This document shows, one piece after another, positions 43,235 through 52,498 of a stretch of 64,000 nt of DNA (its first letter is position 1; each line of letters begins with the position of its first letter). The notes under the pieces are model-generated. The model ran no database searches, had not been told where the DNA came from, and saw nothing but the letters and a program-made list of their open reading frames with translations. The DNA is from Pedobacter sp. AJM. Its GTDB lineage: Bacteria > Bacteroidota > Bacteroidia > Sphingobacteriales > Sphingobacteriaceae. The stretch lies in contig NZ_NHOT01000004.1 of NCBI RefSeq assembly GCF_002197755.1, forward strand, positions 62,001-126,000, read 5' to 3'. The position numbers and the translations under genes were made by a program.

Positions 43235-45313
43235 ATGAAAATATATCTGTCGTTTGCCTTCGTTTTATGTGGATTATCAGCTGTAGCTCAGCATGCTAAA
43301 GTTGATACGTTGGGGGTAAATGATTTAAAGGAAGTTGTGGTAACCGGTCAGTATGGCCCACAATCGACAAAAAATTCAGTTTACCAGGTAAGAACGATAA
43401 GTGCAGAAAAAATCAGACTGCGGGGTGCGCTGAATATTCAACAGGTTTTAAATACAGAACTAGGCTTCAGGTTCAGCAATGACCTGACTTTAGGCACCGC
43501 TGATGTTACTGTAATGGGCATGAGTGGCCGGAACGTAAAAGTATTGCTGGATGGTGTTCCAATGATTGACCGGTCGGATACCAGAGAAAGCTTGAATCAA
43601 ATTGATATCAATACCATTGAGCGAATAGAAATAGTAGAAGGCCCGATGTCAGTCGTGTATGGATCAGACGCTTTGGCCGGAGTGATCAATATCATCACGA
43701 AGGGAGCCGGAAAATCGAACTTAAATGTTACAGCAAGAGTACAGGAAGAAACAGTAGGGAAAGAATATAGTCCATTTTCTGGTAAAGGCAATCATGTTCA
43801 AAACATTGGTTTGAGCTGGCAAAATAAGGGATGGAGTGCTTTGGCTGGGGTTACGCATAATGATTTTGGCGGCTGGAATATCAAACCCAGTACCACGCCA
43901 AGAGATATCGTAGATCAGGATCTGGCCAGTGGAAACCGCTGGAAGCCAAAAGAACAATGGCTGGCCAATACTAAATTCGGCTATCGCAATGAAAATTTTA
44001 ATATCTGGTACAGGCTGGATGGTTTAAAGGAAGAAATTATCAGTCGCGGAGGGATGAATCCTTTAAATTATATTGCAGAATGGCAAACCTATAAAACTAC
44101 CCGTTATACTAACCAGTTACAATCGGAATGGAAATTAAGTCCTTCTCTTCAAATTACTGCAATTGCAGGCTATTCTGACTTAAAAAGATTAACCAAAACA
44201 GTCAACCATAATTTTAGCACCGGAACAGATATTTTAGGTACAGATCAGGGTAAACAGGATACTGCTAAATTCAATTCGGCAATTTTCAGGGCTACTGCCC
44301 AGTATATCCTGAACGATAAAGTGTCCTTTCAGCCCGGGATAGAATACAATAGGGATGCAGCCGGCGGACAAAGAATTAATGGTACACCTGTAATCAATGA
44401 TTATGCTTTCTTTATATCATCAGAAATCAAACCAATAGCTGGCATTAATATCAGACCAGGATTAAGGATCATTAAAAATTCTGTTTACACTGCGCCACCA
44501 GTCATTCCATCAATCAATACCAAGTTTGCATTAGGTAGAAAATTAGATTTAAGATTGGCATATGCACGAGGCTTCAGGGCTCCAGCTTTGCGCGAATTGT
44601 ATTATGATTTTGTAGATGCCAGTCATAATATTCTCGGCAATCCGGATTTAAAGGCAGAAGAATCAAACAGTTTTAACGGTTCATTAACATGGGAAGCCCA
44701 TAATACCTCCGAATTTAAACTTCGTACAACTTTAGCTGCCTTTTATAACCTGTTCAAAAACCGCATCACATTTGCACAATCAGTGCAAAATGCAACAATC
44801 ACGACATTATTCAATTTATCAAAATTTAAAACTACAGGCTTTACCGTAGATAATACAGTCATTTATAAAAATATCAATGCCACTATTGGTGCTTCTTACA
44901 TTGGCCGATATAACGAACAATTGGTGGAAAACCCAAGCCTGACTATTCCAGCATTCTCATGGTCTCCTGAAATTACGGCAACAATAATGTATAACCTGCC
45001 TCAGCTTAAAGGAAACATCAGCTTATTTTACAAATACACCGGCAAGTTACCCAGCTATCAAAACAATGGTGCCAATGCAGCAGATTATAAGCTGGTTGAA
45101 ATCGGTGATTTTAGTTTAGCCGATTTAATGTTTAACAAAAGTCTTTATAAATACTTCACGATTAATGCAGGGGTAAAAAATATGTTTGATGTTACTCAAC
45201 TCACCAATTCTTCTACGGCATCAGGCGGTGCCCATAGCACAGGCGGTGGTGCGGTGCCCTACAGCTATGGTCGCTCTTATGTACTCGGAATAACTTTTAA
45301 TTGGAACAAATAA
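43235..45313 (+). CDS. TonB-dependent receptor, probable heme/iron-chelate importer
   Basis: 692 residues. Signal peptide (about 1-18), then directly a plug domain (LKEVVVTGQYG, a TonB-box-like start, through VLLDGVPMIDR, IERIEIVEGPMSVVYGSDALAGVINIIT, about 30-150) and a barrel ending with YGRSYVLGITFNWNK. It contains the FRAP motif RGFRAPALREL (about 447-457) and an NPDL motif (GNPDLKAEES, about 472-481), which occur in heme and siderophore receptors. It lacks the carboxypeptidase-regulatory domain of the other receptors. HmuY follows after 11 bases, so the pair is probably a heme uptake system. Confidence 0.87.
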   Translation: MKIYLSFAFVLCGLSAVAQHAKVDTLGVNDLKEVVVTGQYGPQSTKNSVYQVRTISAEKIRLRGALNIQQVLNTELGFRFSNDLTLGTADVTVMGMSGRNVKVLLDGVPMIDRSDTRESLNQIDINTIERIEIVEGPMSVVYGSDALAGVINIITKGAGKSNLNVTARVQEETVGKEYSPFSGKGNHVQNIGLSWQNKGWSALAGVTHNDFGGWNIKPSTTPRDIVDQDLASGNRWKPKEQWLANTKFGYRNENFNIWYRLDGLKEEIISRGGMNPLNYIAEWQTYKTTRYTNQLQSEWKLSPSLQITAIAGYSDLKRLTKTVNHNFSTGTDILGTDQGKQDTAKFNSAIFRATAQYILNDKVSFQPGIEYNRDAAGGQRINGTPVINDYAFFISSEIKPIAGINIRPGLRIIKNSVYTAPPVIPSINTKFALGRKLDLRLAYARGFRAPALRELYYDFVDASHNILGNPDLKAEESNSFNGSLTWEAHNTSEFKLRTTLAAFYNLFKNRITFAQSVQNATITTLFNLSKFKTTGFTVDNTVIYKNINATIGASYIGRYNEQLVENPSLTIPAFSWSPEITATIMYNLPQLKGNISLFYKYTGKLPSYQNNGANAADYKLVEIGDFSLADLMFNKSLYKYFTINAGVKNMFDVTQLTNSSTASGGAHSTGGGAVPYSYGRSYVLGITFNWNK

Positions 45314-45324
45314 TAAAACAAAAA

Positions 45325-46398
45325 ATGATGAATAAACTTCACTCTATGATTGCAATCGCCGTTTTGGCGATCACTTTTACTGCTTGTAAAAAAGATAACG
45401 ATGAACCTATAATTGTTGTACCACCATCAGGTGGAAGTACGCTAACTTTAAGTGGTAAAACCGCTGAGTCTAATTATGCTAACATTGTGTATGCAGATTT
45501 AAGTACAGATAAATCAACGTCGGTTAATAGAAAAAGCTGGGCTTTAGGATTTTATAACGGCGCTGATTTTAAAGTCGTACTTAATCAATCCTTTCAGGCG
45601 CTAGCCCAGGTTGTTAATAAAACTGATATTAATGCCGTAACATTGAATGATGCTAAAGCCTCAATGGTTTATAATATGAGTTTACAAGCATCTCCCCCAT
45701 TGGTAAATGCGGTTAGTTTAGTTGATAGTTATAACGGGAGCTTAAATCGCACTGCTATAGCTGCAGTATCTGCAACTGATGCCGAAAATAAAGTATATAT
45801 TTTAGGTTTAAACGGAACTTATACAGAACCAAATCTTTACAAAGTGAGGGTATTAAGAAATGGCACAACTGGCTATACGTTACAATATGCAAAAGTTCAG
45901 GAAACTACTTTTAAAACTGTAAGTATTTCAAAAAATGCCGATTTTAATTTGTCGTTTGTCTCTCTCGGAAATAATAATGATGGAGTTGTAGTCAACGCAG
46001 AGCCTAAAAAAGCAGAGTGGGATTTTCATTGGAGCTTCAGTACCTATAGATCTTTAGCCAGTGACCCGGAATCCAATCCATATTTTTACCAGGACTTTAT
46101 CACGACCAATAATTTAGGTGGCGTAAGCGCACTTCAATTTGAAGAAACAGCCTCAATAACATATACAAATTTTACTGAAGCTAACCTGGCTGGACTGACA
46201 TTTTTAACTTCAAGAGATGTTATTGGGAGCAACTGGAGAATAACAACAGGTACGGGAATCATTAAAAAATACTTTTATTTAATAAAAGACAGTGCAGGTA
46301 ACATTTACAAATTAAGATTTGTAAGCATGGGTGTTGGTAGCGATGGCGGCGAACGCGGTAAACCAGTAATTGAATACAAATTAGTTAAAAAAGGATAG
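45325..46398 (+). CDS. HmuY-family heme-binding lipoprotein
   Basis: From ATG 45325 the protein is 357 residues with a lipoprotein signal peptide (lipobox FTAC, C21). HmuY-type beta-rich domain: SWALGFYNGADFKVVLNQSFQALAQVV, EWDFHWSFSTYR and DVIGSNWRITTGTGIIKKYFYLIKDSAGNIYKLRF. HmuY proteins bind heme outside the cell and pass it to a HmuR receptor. It follows the TonB receptor and precedes a terminator. No HmuSTUV genes are present, so export to the cytoplasm must use genes elsewhere. A TTG 24 bases upstream overlaps the receptor and is rejected. Confidence 0.85.
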   Translation: MMNKLHSMIAIAVLAITFTACKKDNDEPIIVVPPSGGSTLTLSGKTAESNYANIVYADLSTDKSTSVNRKSWALGFYNGADFKVVLNQSFQALAQVVNKTDINAVTLNDAKASMVYNMSLQASPPLVNAVSLVDSYNGSLNRTAIAAVSATDAENKVYILGLNGTYTEPNLYKVRVLRNGTTGYTLQYAKVQETTFKTVSISKNADFNLSFVSLGNNNDGVVVNAEPKKAEWDFHWSFSTYRSLASDPESNPYFYQDFITTNNLGGVSALQFEETASITYTNFTEANLAGLTFLTSRDVIGSNWRITTGTGIIKKYFYLIKDSAGNIYKLRFVSMGVGSDGGERGKPVIEYKLVKKG

Positions 46399-46433
46399 TA
46401 ACCTAAAAAATATGTTTTGTTAGTTGGATAGAT

Positions 46434-46463
46434 GCTCCCCGCGATGGGGAGCTTTATCTTTTT
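46434..46463 (+). terminator. Terminator after hmuY
   Basis: GCTCCCC (46434-46440) and GGGGAGC (46446-46452) with a GCGAT loop, followed by TTTATCTTTTT. Confidence 0.8.
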
Positions 46464-46514
46464 ACAGGCTTTACCATTATCTCAAATTTTATAGCTTTAC
46501 AAAAAGATCAAACG

Positions 46515-46796
46515 ATGATAATAGAAAATACTTATTTTAACGGAAACGTTAAATCTCTTGGTTACGAAACCGCAGAAGGGAAATCTACTCTAGGAATTAT
46601 AAATCCCAGTGAATATGAATTTGGGACGGCGGACAAAGAAATTATGCATATAGTGGAAGGAAAACTATCAGCATTGCTGCCCGACCAAACCGACTGGCAG
46701 CATTTTGAAGCTGGAAATAGTTTCGAAGTTCCGGCCAATTCCAGGTTCAAAGTTAAAACAGAGGTCCCTACAGCTTATCTTTGCCAGTACAGATAA
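46515..46796 (+). CDS. ppnP: Pyrimidine/purine nucleoside phosphorylase (DUF1255)
   Basis: 93 residues of a single cupin fold starting MIIENTYFNGNVKSLGYETAEGKST, with GTADKEIMHIVEGKLSALLP and FEVPANSRFKVK. This is the full length of PpnP, which phosphorolytically cleaves several nucleosides to base and ribose-1-phosphate. It is transcribed singly between two terminators. Confidence 0.92.
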   Translation: MIIENTYFNGNVKSLGYETAEGKSTLGIINPSEYEFGTADKEIMHIVEGKLSALLPDQTDWQHFEAGNSFEVPANSRFKVKTEVPTAYLCQYR

Positions 46797-46797
46797 T

Positions 46798-46837
46798 AAA
46801 AAAACCTATAAGGTCTTAAACACCTTATAGGTTTAGA
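46798..46837. terminator. Bidirectional terminator between ppnP and the M16 peptidase
   Basis: A perfect 13-base stem, AAACCTATAAGGT (46802-46814) with ACCTTATAGGTTT (46822-46834), A-rich on the left and between converging genes. Confidence 0.85.
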
Positions 46838-46855
46838 TATAGCTTTCTAAATTAA

Positions 46856-48127
46856 TTACTTCTTCCCTACTACCACTTCTGTAAAATCTTCCAGATTAAA
46901 ATACTGATTGGCTAAAGAACGGATTTCTTCGGCCGTTATTGACTTTACTTTTTTAATATAGTTTTCATAATAATCATAACCCAAACCAAATAAATGAATG
47001 TTTTTGAACTTATCTGCGTGAGAAAAAACATTTTCAAGACTACCCAGCATTGACCCGAGCATATAATTTTTAACAAGCATAAGCTCCTCTTCCCTAACCA
47101 GCTCGTTTTTAAGCAATTCAATCTCTTTATAAATTTCAACAAGGGCATCAGCACAAACTTCAGCGCCTACTTCAGTTGCGATAAACAGGTAACCTGCATC
47201 CTGCAGGGATGATATTCCAGAACCGATACCATAAGTATATCCTTTATCTTCACGGATATTGTTCATCAGGCGTGAACCGAAATATCCGCCTAAAATGGTA
47301 TTTAAAATCTGTAAGCCCGGAAAATCTTCGTGCGTACGATTGACGGCCAGCTTTCCTATTCTAATGGCAGATTGTAAAGCATCAGGACGCTCTTTATAAA
47401 TAACTTTACGGGGCTGAATGTTGAATTTAAAATTATTTTTCACAGCCTTGCCATTTTCCCAATGATGACCAAATTGTTTATTTAGTAGATTAAAGCTTTC
47501 GTTTTCAAATTTACCCGACACTACAATCATACAGTTATCCGGTGCGTAGGCAGCCTTGAAATAAGCAATTAAATCTTCCCTTTTCAGTTCGTCATAATGC
47601 CGCTCTTCAATGTTTACACCATAAGCCGTATCTGCAAAAAGTGCCTGTGCAAATTCCTTTCTGGCGACAATATCATTCTTTTGCAGGTTTACCTGCAGTT
47701 TTTGCTTCTGATTCTGAATATAAATATCCATTTCAGCCTGCGGAAACTGGCTGTCAGTAATTACATCTTTTAAAATGGGCAATACAGCTGCCAGGTGCTT
47801 GTTTAAGGTATAAAGTGTCACCGTTGATTGATCCTGTACATATTCCGTTTGAAAAAATGCACCGTAAAAATCAATTTGTTCTGCAATTTCTTTTGATGAA
47901 AGTTTACTGGTTCCATTATTTAACATGGCACTAACGGCAATGGCCTGCAGCGGTTTTTCAATATTCCAGTTTACGTTATTGAAAATAAATTCTATACGTA
48001 CCAAATCCTGCTCACCAGAATAAATGGTATAAACCGGAATACCATTATCCAATTTGTGATGAATGGGCTGTATAAAATTGATGGTTGATACCTGCTTAAA
48101 ATCAGGCGCTAATTGTCTGTTAAGCAT
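46856..48127 (-). CDS. M16-family peptidase-like protein without HXXEH (inactive partner)
   Basis: 423 residues in the M16 (insulinase/MPP) fold: two similar halves, with IHHKLDNGIPVYTIYSG at the start and GYFGSRLMNNIREDKGYTYGIGS in the second half. Where active members have HXXEH the sequence reads AIAVSAMLNNGTSKLSSKEI, so the zinc site is absent. Bacterial M16 proteases often work as an active/inactive heterodimer, and the active partner is the upstream gene, with an 8-base overlap. It is likely cytoplasmic or periplasmic without a visible signal peptide. Confidence 0.85.
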   Translation of the reverse strand: MLNRQLAPDFKQVSTINFIQPIHHKLDNGIPVYTIYSGEQDLVRIEFIFNNVNWNIEKPLQAIAVSAMLNNGTSKLSSKEIAEQIDFYGAFFQTEYVQDQSTVTLYTLNKHLAAVLPILKDVITDSQFPQAEMDIYIQNQKQKLQVNLQKNDIVARKEFAQALFADTAYGVNIEERHYDELKREDLIAYFKAAYAPDNCMIVVSGKFENESFNLLNKQFGHHWENGKAVKNNFKFNIQPRKVIYKERPDALQSAIRIGKLAVNRTHEDFPGLQILNTILGGYFGSRLMNNIREDKGYTYGIGSGISSLQDAGYLFIATEVGAEVCADALVEIYKEIELLKNELVREEELMLVKNYMLGSMLGSLENVFSHADKFKNIHLFGLGYDYYENYIKKVKSITAEEIRSLANQYFNLEDFTEVVVGKK

Positions 48128-49364
48128 CTTTTTCAGTTAAATAATATAAAGTTGATGATTGTTCCCTGCCAAAAGTCTCGTTTGCGATTCTTTTAATATC
48201 TTCGTCTGTTACTTTTAAAAATTCTCCTGCCTCCTGATTCAATAGGGTAGCATCGCCCAATAGCTCATAATAGGCCAGGTTCATGGCTTTATCCAGTAAG
48301 CTCATTTCAGAAAACACCAATACCGACTCTACCTTATTCTTGACCTTCGTTAATTCATTTGCAGATACGAGTTCGGCTTTAAGCTGATCCAATTCTTTCC
48401 AGATGGCTTTCTCGGCAGTTTCCATCGCCACCCCCTCTACCAGTTTGCCCTCTACAATAAATAATCCGGCATCCAGACTGCTGGAAATATAAGCATTGAT
48501 ATCACTAAATAATTTTTGCTCCTTTAAAAGGCTGTTGTATAAACGTGAAGATTGTCCGCGCGATAAAATATCTGAGAGCAAATCAAATGCGTAGTAGTTG
48601 GAATTAAGCCTTCCTGGCATCTTAAAAGCCATATAAATAGCATTTAAGGGCACATTGGCTTTTACAGTTTCCGTTCTGGCCTCAGTTTGAACATCTTCCT
48701 GTACCAGGTTTCTGACATATTTTTCTCCAGCCGGAATAGGTTCAAACCATTTTTCCGCCAGTTTTTTAACATCTTCCGTTTTTATATTTCCACCAACCAC
48801 TAAAATAGCATTCTGGGGTGTATAATGTTTTTTAAAGAAAGCCTTCACATCATCCATGGTTGCATTTTCGATGTGCGAAAGTTCTTTTCCAATGGTGGCC
48901 CACCGGTAAGCATGTTTTTTATATGCTAAAGGGCGTAATTTTAACCAAACATCGCCATATGGTTGATTAAGATAACGCTGTTTAAATTCTTCACAAACCA
49001 CGTTCCTTTGTGTTTCCAGGCTTTTCTCAGAAAAAGCTAAGCTTAACATACGGTCGCTTTCCAGCCAGAATGCCGTTTCTATATTTTCTGCAGGGAGTGT
49101 AATGTAATAGTTGGTGATATCATTACTGGTAAAAGCATTATTTTCACCACCTACCCTTTGTAAAGGCTCGTCATAACTGGGAATGTTAACCGATCCACCG
49201 AACATTAAATGTTCAAATAAGTGAGCAAAACCAGTTTTATCAGGATCCTCATCACGGGCACCCACATCATACAAAATATTTAAAACTGCCATTGGAGTGG
49301 TTGGATCTTCGTGAACCAAAACCTTTAATCCGTTAGCCAGTGTAAAACGATTAAAATCTACCAT
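48120..49364 (-). CDS. M16-family zinc metallopeptidase (active subunit)
   Basis: From the ATG at 49364 it is 414 residues: FNRFTLANGLKVLVHEDP, zinc motif H48-L-F-E51-H52 (HLFEHLMFGG) with the third ligand glutamate further on in ETQRNVVCEEFKQR, and the second-half DILSRGQSSRLYNSLL substrate loop. It degrades peptides with its partner encoded downstream (8-base overlap). The longer frame from 49412 would include the TATCTTTG promoter box (49371-49378), so I reject it. The product probably acts in the cytoplasm, since no signal peptide remains. Confidence 0.88.
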   Translation of the reverse strand: MVDFNRFTLANGLKVLVHEDPTTPMAVLNILYDVGARDEDPDKTGFAHLFEHLMFGGSVNIPSYDEPLQRVGGENNAFTSNDITNYYITLPAENIETAFWLESDRMLSLAFSEKSLETQRNVVCEEFKQRYLNQPYGDVWLKLRPLAYKKHAYRWATIGKELSHIENATMDDVKAFFKKHYTPQNAILVVGGNIKTEDVKKLAEKWFEPIPAGEKYVRNLVQEDVQTEARTETVKANVPLNAIYMAFKMPGRLNSNYYAFDLLSDILSRGQSSRLYNSLLKEQKLFSDINAYISSSLDAGLFIVEGKLVEGVAMETAEKAIWKELDQLKAELVSANELTKVKNKVESVLVFSEMSLLDKAMNLAYYELLGDATLLNQEAGEFLKVTDEDIKRIANETFGREQSSTLYYLTEKDA

Positions 49365-49370
49365 AGCCAA

Positions 49371-49378
49371 CAAAGATA
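49371..49378 (-). promoter_or_regulatory. -7 box TATCTTTG of the M16 peptidase operon
   Basis: On the minus strand TATCTTTG ends 6 bases before the ATG at 49364, implying a near-leaderless mRNA and fixing the gene start. Confidence 0.6.
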
Positions 49379-49529
49379 GACGAATTGTTGAATTGCTGAA
49401 TTGTTTAATCACTTAAACAGCCAATGGATGATTAATTTTTATGATTTGTTAAATGATGAAAATACCATTTGTAATTTCTTTATTACATTTAATTCTTTAA
49501 ATTTATTGAAAAATTAAACCAAAAAAAAT

Positions 49530-50159
49530 ATGCTGACATATGTGATAATATCGCTCATTTTAGTTGCTATAAGTCTTTTTTTACTCAATTTTAAAAGAAA
49601 TAGCCCTTGGCGTAAAAACAATAATGACACGTTTAGTTTTATTATCTCCCTCATTTCTACTTTTACAGGATTATTTATTGCATTAGCTGTAAATACTTTT
49701 CTGGATAACATCAACCAAAAGAATAACTTAATTAAGCTTCTTAACACCACCAATTTAGCCATTGAAAATTGCCAGATGAAAACCAAGGGAATGTATTTAA
49801 ACACTTCAAATTCCGGAGTCAACTTGACTGAAACCTTGAAGAAAACACCTGTTACATTGCCGAAATTATACCCACAACTCGAAACCAATAATTTGGTTAA
49901 TGATTACTTTACACCAAATGCTTTTCAAGCTTATATTGTTTGTATAGATAACATGGAAACCTTCGTTAAAAACCTAAGCAATACTGAACAAACCAACAAT
50001 GGAACGAAAATAGAAATCCTTAGCAGATACTTAAAATATTTAGAATTCGCGAAGAGTATTAACAATTTAGAGATTGAAAGACTGGGTGGGAACATAACAG
50101 AAGACCAGGAAACCAGTTCTTTAAAGAAAATAGTTAGCCAATTTACTACCTCAAAATAA
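49530..50159 (+). CDS. Unknown inner-membrane protein
   Basis: 209 residues. Two N-terminal hydrophobic helices (about 3-19 and 36-56, the second with FTGLFIALAVNTFLD) are followed by a mostly polar helical domain (about 60-209). There is no known motif. The lipoprotein gene begins 1 base after its stop, so the two are cotranscribed and may act together in the envelope. I do not recognise the family. Confidence 0.65.
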   Translation: MLTYVIISLILVAISLFLLNFKRNSPWRKNNNDTFSFIISLISTFTGLFIALAVNTFLDNINQKNNLIKLLNTTNLAIENCQMKTKGMYLNTSNSGVNLTETLKKTPVTLPKLYPQLETNNLVNDYFTPNAFQAYIVCIDNMETFVKNLSNTEQTNNGTKIEILSRYLKYLEFAKSINNLEIERLGGNITEDQETSSLKKIVSQFTTSK

Positions 50160-50160
50160 T

Positions 50161-50838
50161 ATGAAAAATATATTTTTAATTTGTCTGTTAACCTTCAGTC
50201 TAACAGCATGTAATACCGCAACAAAGAACGAAGAAAAAATTGACTTTACTAAATCTTATGAAGCTGCGGCCCTCGCACTTACCGATGCCCAGTTAAATTA
50301 TGATGCAGCTGTTGCAAGTAACGATGCCGCAAGAATAGCAACCGCAAAAGTACAGTTAGAAACCGCCAAAATAACTTATTTAAAAAGTAAAACCTATTAT
50401 ACCGCAAATGGTGGCATAGTAAAACCGGAAGATGAGCAATTACTTGGTAAAACAAATACTGCTTTAGGTAAACCTGTTAATGATACAACCACTATAGCCT
50501 TACTACCAACTGTAACAACCTCTAAACCATTGAGTAATTTAGAACAAACGCCAATGGCTGCTGCAGCTAAAAAGTTTATAGACAGTGGTAAAGTAAATGC
50601 CAATAAAAAAATAAAACAAGTTTCAGGCGCTATAAAAACTGGTGAGCAAACGGTTAAACAAGTTTCTGATGCGGTTACTACCGGGCAAAATACAGTTAAA
50701 AACAATGTAATTAAGGCCAATGAAAGTTTAACAAAAGTTAACGACAGCACAAAAAAACGTTTAGAAGAATTAAAAAACCAAGGAAACAATTTGCGAAACC
50801 TGTTTAAACGTAAAGCAGATACAGCTAAAAATAATTAA
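50161..50838 (+). CDS. Unknown coiled-coil lipoprotein
   Basis: 225 residues. Lipoprotein signal peptide MKNIFLICLLTFSLTAC with C17 as lipidation site, then Ala-rich helices (ALALTDAQLNYDAAVASNDAAR) that could form a coiled coil. A low-complexity central part follows, then Lys/Thr/Val heptad-like repeats (KIKQVSGAIKTGEQTVKQVSDA and following) and a Lys-rich tail. The composition is LEA/apolipoprotein-like. It is paired with the membrane protein encoded immediately upstream. Function unknown. Confidence 0.65.
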   Translation: MKNIFLICLLTFSLTACNTATKNEEKIDFTKSYEAAALALTDAQLNYDAAVASNDAARIATAKVQLETAKITYLKSKTYYTANGGIVKPEDEQLLGKTNTALGKPVNDTTTIALLPTVTTSKPLSNLEQTPMAAAAKKFIDSGKVNANKKIKQVSGAIKTGEQTVKQVSDAVTTGQNTVKNNVIKANESLTKVNDSTKKRLEELKNQGNNLRNLFKRKADTAKNN

Positions 50839-50889
50839 GGCTACATTGTTTTTTTATAAAACTGTGATTATAGTGATACTTATTTCGAG

Positions 50890-50897
50890 TATTTTTG
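50890..50897 (+). promoter_or_regulatory. -7 box TATTTTTG of mqnC
   Basis: A perfect TAnnTTTG ending 4 bases before the mqnC ATG at 50902, another near-leaderless start. Confidence 0.55.
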
Positions 50898-50901
50898 CTT
50901 C

Positions 50902-52026
50902 ATGAATACAGCCGATTTACTGCAACGGGCGCTACATTTTGATTTTTTAACGCAAGAGGAAGGCGTATACCTATACCACCATGCCGATACTGCATCATTG
51001 ATGTTTGTAGCCAATGAACTGAGAAAAATTCAGGTTCCGAGTGGTAAAGTAACCTGGCAGATAGATAGAAATGTTAACACCACCAACGTTTGTATTGCGA
51101 ACTGTAAATTCTGCAACTTTTTCAGAAGACCTGGTCATGATGAAAGTTACATCACTGACATCGAAACTTATAAAGTAAAAATTGAAGAAACTTTTCGTTT
51201 AGGTGGCGATCAGTTATTACTTCAGGGTGGCCATCACCCGGATTTAGGGTTGAATTTTTATGCTGATTTATTTAGAAAGTTAAAAGAATTATATCCCGAT
51301 TTAAAACTTCACGCTTTAGGCCCGCCGGAAATTGCCCACGTAGCGAAATTAGAAGGCATTAGCCATACCGAAGTTTTAAGCGCATTAAAAGAAGCCGGGA
51401 TGGATTCGCTTCCTGGTGCGGGTGCAGAAATTCTGAACGACCGTGTTCGGAGATTAATCTCTAAAGGAAAATGTGGTGGACAGGAATGGCTGGATGTGAT
51501 GCGGGCCTGTCACCAGCTGGATATTACCACTTCTGCAACCATGATGTTTGGCCATGTAGAAACCATTGAAGAACGATTTGAACACCTGGTTTGGATTCGT
51601 CAGGTTCAAAGTGAAAAGCCTGCTGATGCCAATGGTTTTCTGGCCTTTATTCCATGGCCTTTTCAGGATGATGGCACTTTGTTAAAAAGATTACGTGGTA
51701 TTAGTAATAATGTAACTGCTGATGAATATATCAGGATGATCGCTTTAAGCAGAATCATGCTGCCGAACATTAAAAATATTCAGGCAAGCTGGTTAACAGT
51801 TGGTAAAACAACTGCCCAATTGTGCTTACATGCCGGCGCAAATGATTTTGGATCAATCATGATAGAGGAAAATGTGGTTTCTGCTGCAGGTGCACCACAT
51901 CGTTTTACAGCAAATGGCATTCAGCAATCTATTAAAGCTGCTGGGTTTGAACCACAATTACGTGGACAAAAATATAATTATCGTGATTTACCTGAACATT
52001 TAGAAGAACAGGTAATTACTTATTAA
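50902..52026 (+). CDS. mqnC: Dehypoxanthine futalosine cyclase (futalosine menaquinone pathway)
   Basis: A radical-SAM enzyme that cyclises dehypoxanthine futalosine to a spiro intermediate in menaquinone synthesis. 374 residues. The cluster motif is C64-X3-C68-X2-C71 (CIANCKFCNFF), followed by GGDQLLLQGGHHPDLG, DSLPGAGAEILNDRVR, TSATMMFGHVET and ENVVSAAGA. These fit MqnC rather than the CofH or MqnE branches, though MqnE is the nearest alternative. Its presence suggests the organism uses the futalosine route. No other mqn gene is in the window. Confidence 0.93.
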   Translation: MNTADLLQRALHFDFLTQEEGVYLYHHADTASLMFVANELRKIQVPSGKVTWQIDRNVNTTNVCIANCKFCNFFRRPGHDESYITDIETYKVKIEETFRLGGDQLLLQGGHHPDLGLNFYADLFRKLKELYPDLKLHALGPPEIAHVAKLEGISHTEVLSALKEAGMDSLPGAGAEILNDRVRRLISKGKCGGQEWLDVMRACHQLDITTSATMMFGHVETIEERFEHLVWIRQVQSEKPADANGFLAFIPWPFQDDGTLLKRLRGISNNVTADEYIRMIALSRIMLPNIKNIQASWLTVGKTTAQLCLHAGANDFGSIMIEENVVSAAGAPHRFTANGIQQSIKAAGFEPQLRGQKYNYRDLPEHLEEQVITY

Positions 52027-52498
52027 AAATTGGTAAAAGTCCCTACCCACCTATCGGCACCTTTACCGATGCGAAATTGGCATATATCCCCCGGAAGGGA
52101 AAGGGCATGTTATAGGAGATGGTGAGACACGAGGTTTAAGCTAACTTGTAAAGGAAAAATAAACCTTGGCAAAGCACACCTCGTCACCTCGACCGCAATG
52201 TAGATGTCTTGATATTGAATATATTAAATTCCCCTTTAAGATGTGAGTAAATATCGGGTATAAAAGCATTAGAACTACTCAGAGATAAGCCAGAATTAAA
52301 AAAAGCATAATAGGCAAAATGATAAGCCATATAAAGAGCATATTATTTGATGAATATAATAAACTATGGATATTGTGTTGAATTTTAAAACTTTTCAAGC
52401 ACAAAAAAACACTGGGTATTTGAAAAGTTTAAAAGCTAAAATTTAGATCTAACAACAATCATAGCCTCCCCTTAAAAAAGATACATCTTTTTTTAAGA
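52027..52498. other. Intergenic region with degenerate repeats
   Basis: About 470 bases between converging genes. It holds a short GC-rich part (52030-52200) with TCGG/CCGA pairing and a CTCGTCACCTCGACCGCA segment that looks like a degenerate copy of a Pedobacter-type intergenic repeat, and then AT-rich DNA. Near 52385-52432 TTTTAAAACTTTTCAA faces TTGAAAAGTTTAAAA. I see no coding frame or RNA. Confidence 0.5.
52471..52497 (-). terminator. Likely terminator after the serine hydrolase
   Basis: CTTAAAAAAGAT (52471-52482) pairs with ATCTTTTTTTAAG (52485-52497) immediately after the stop. It is AT-only, so it is weak. Confidence 0.5.
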
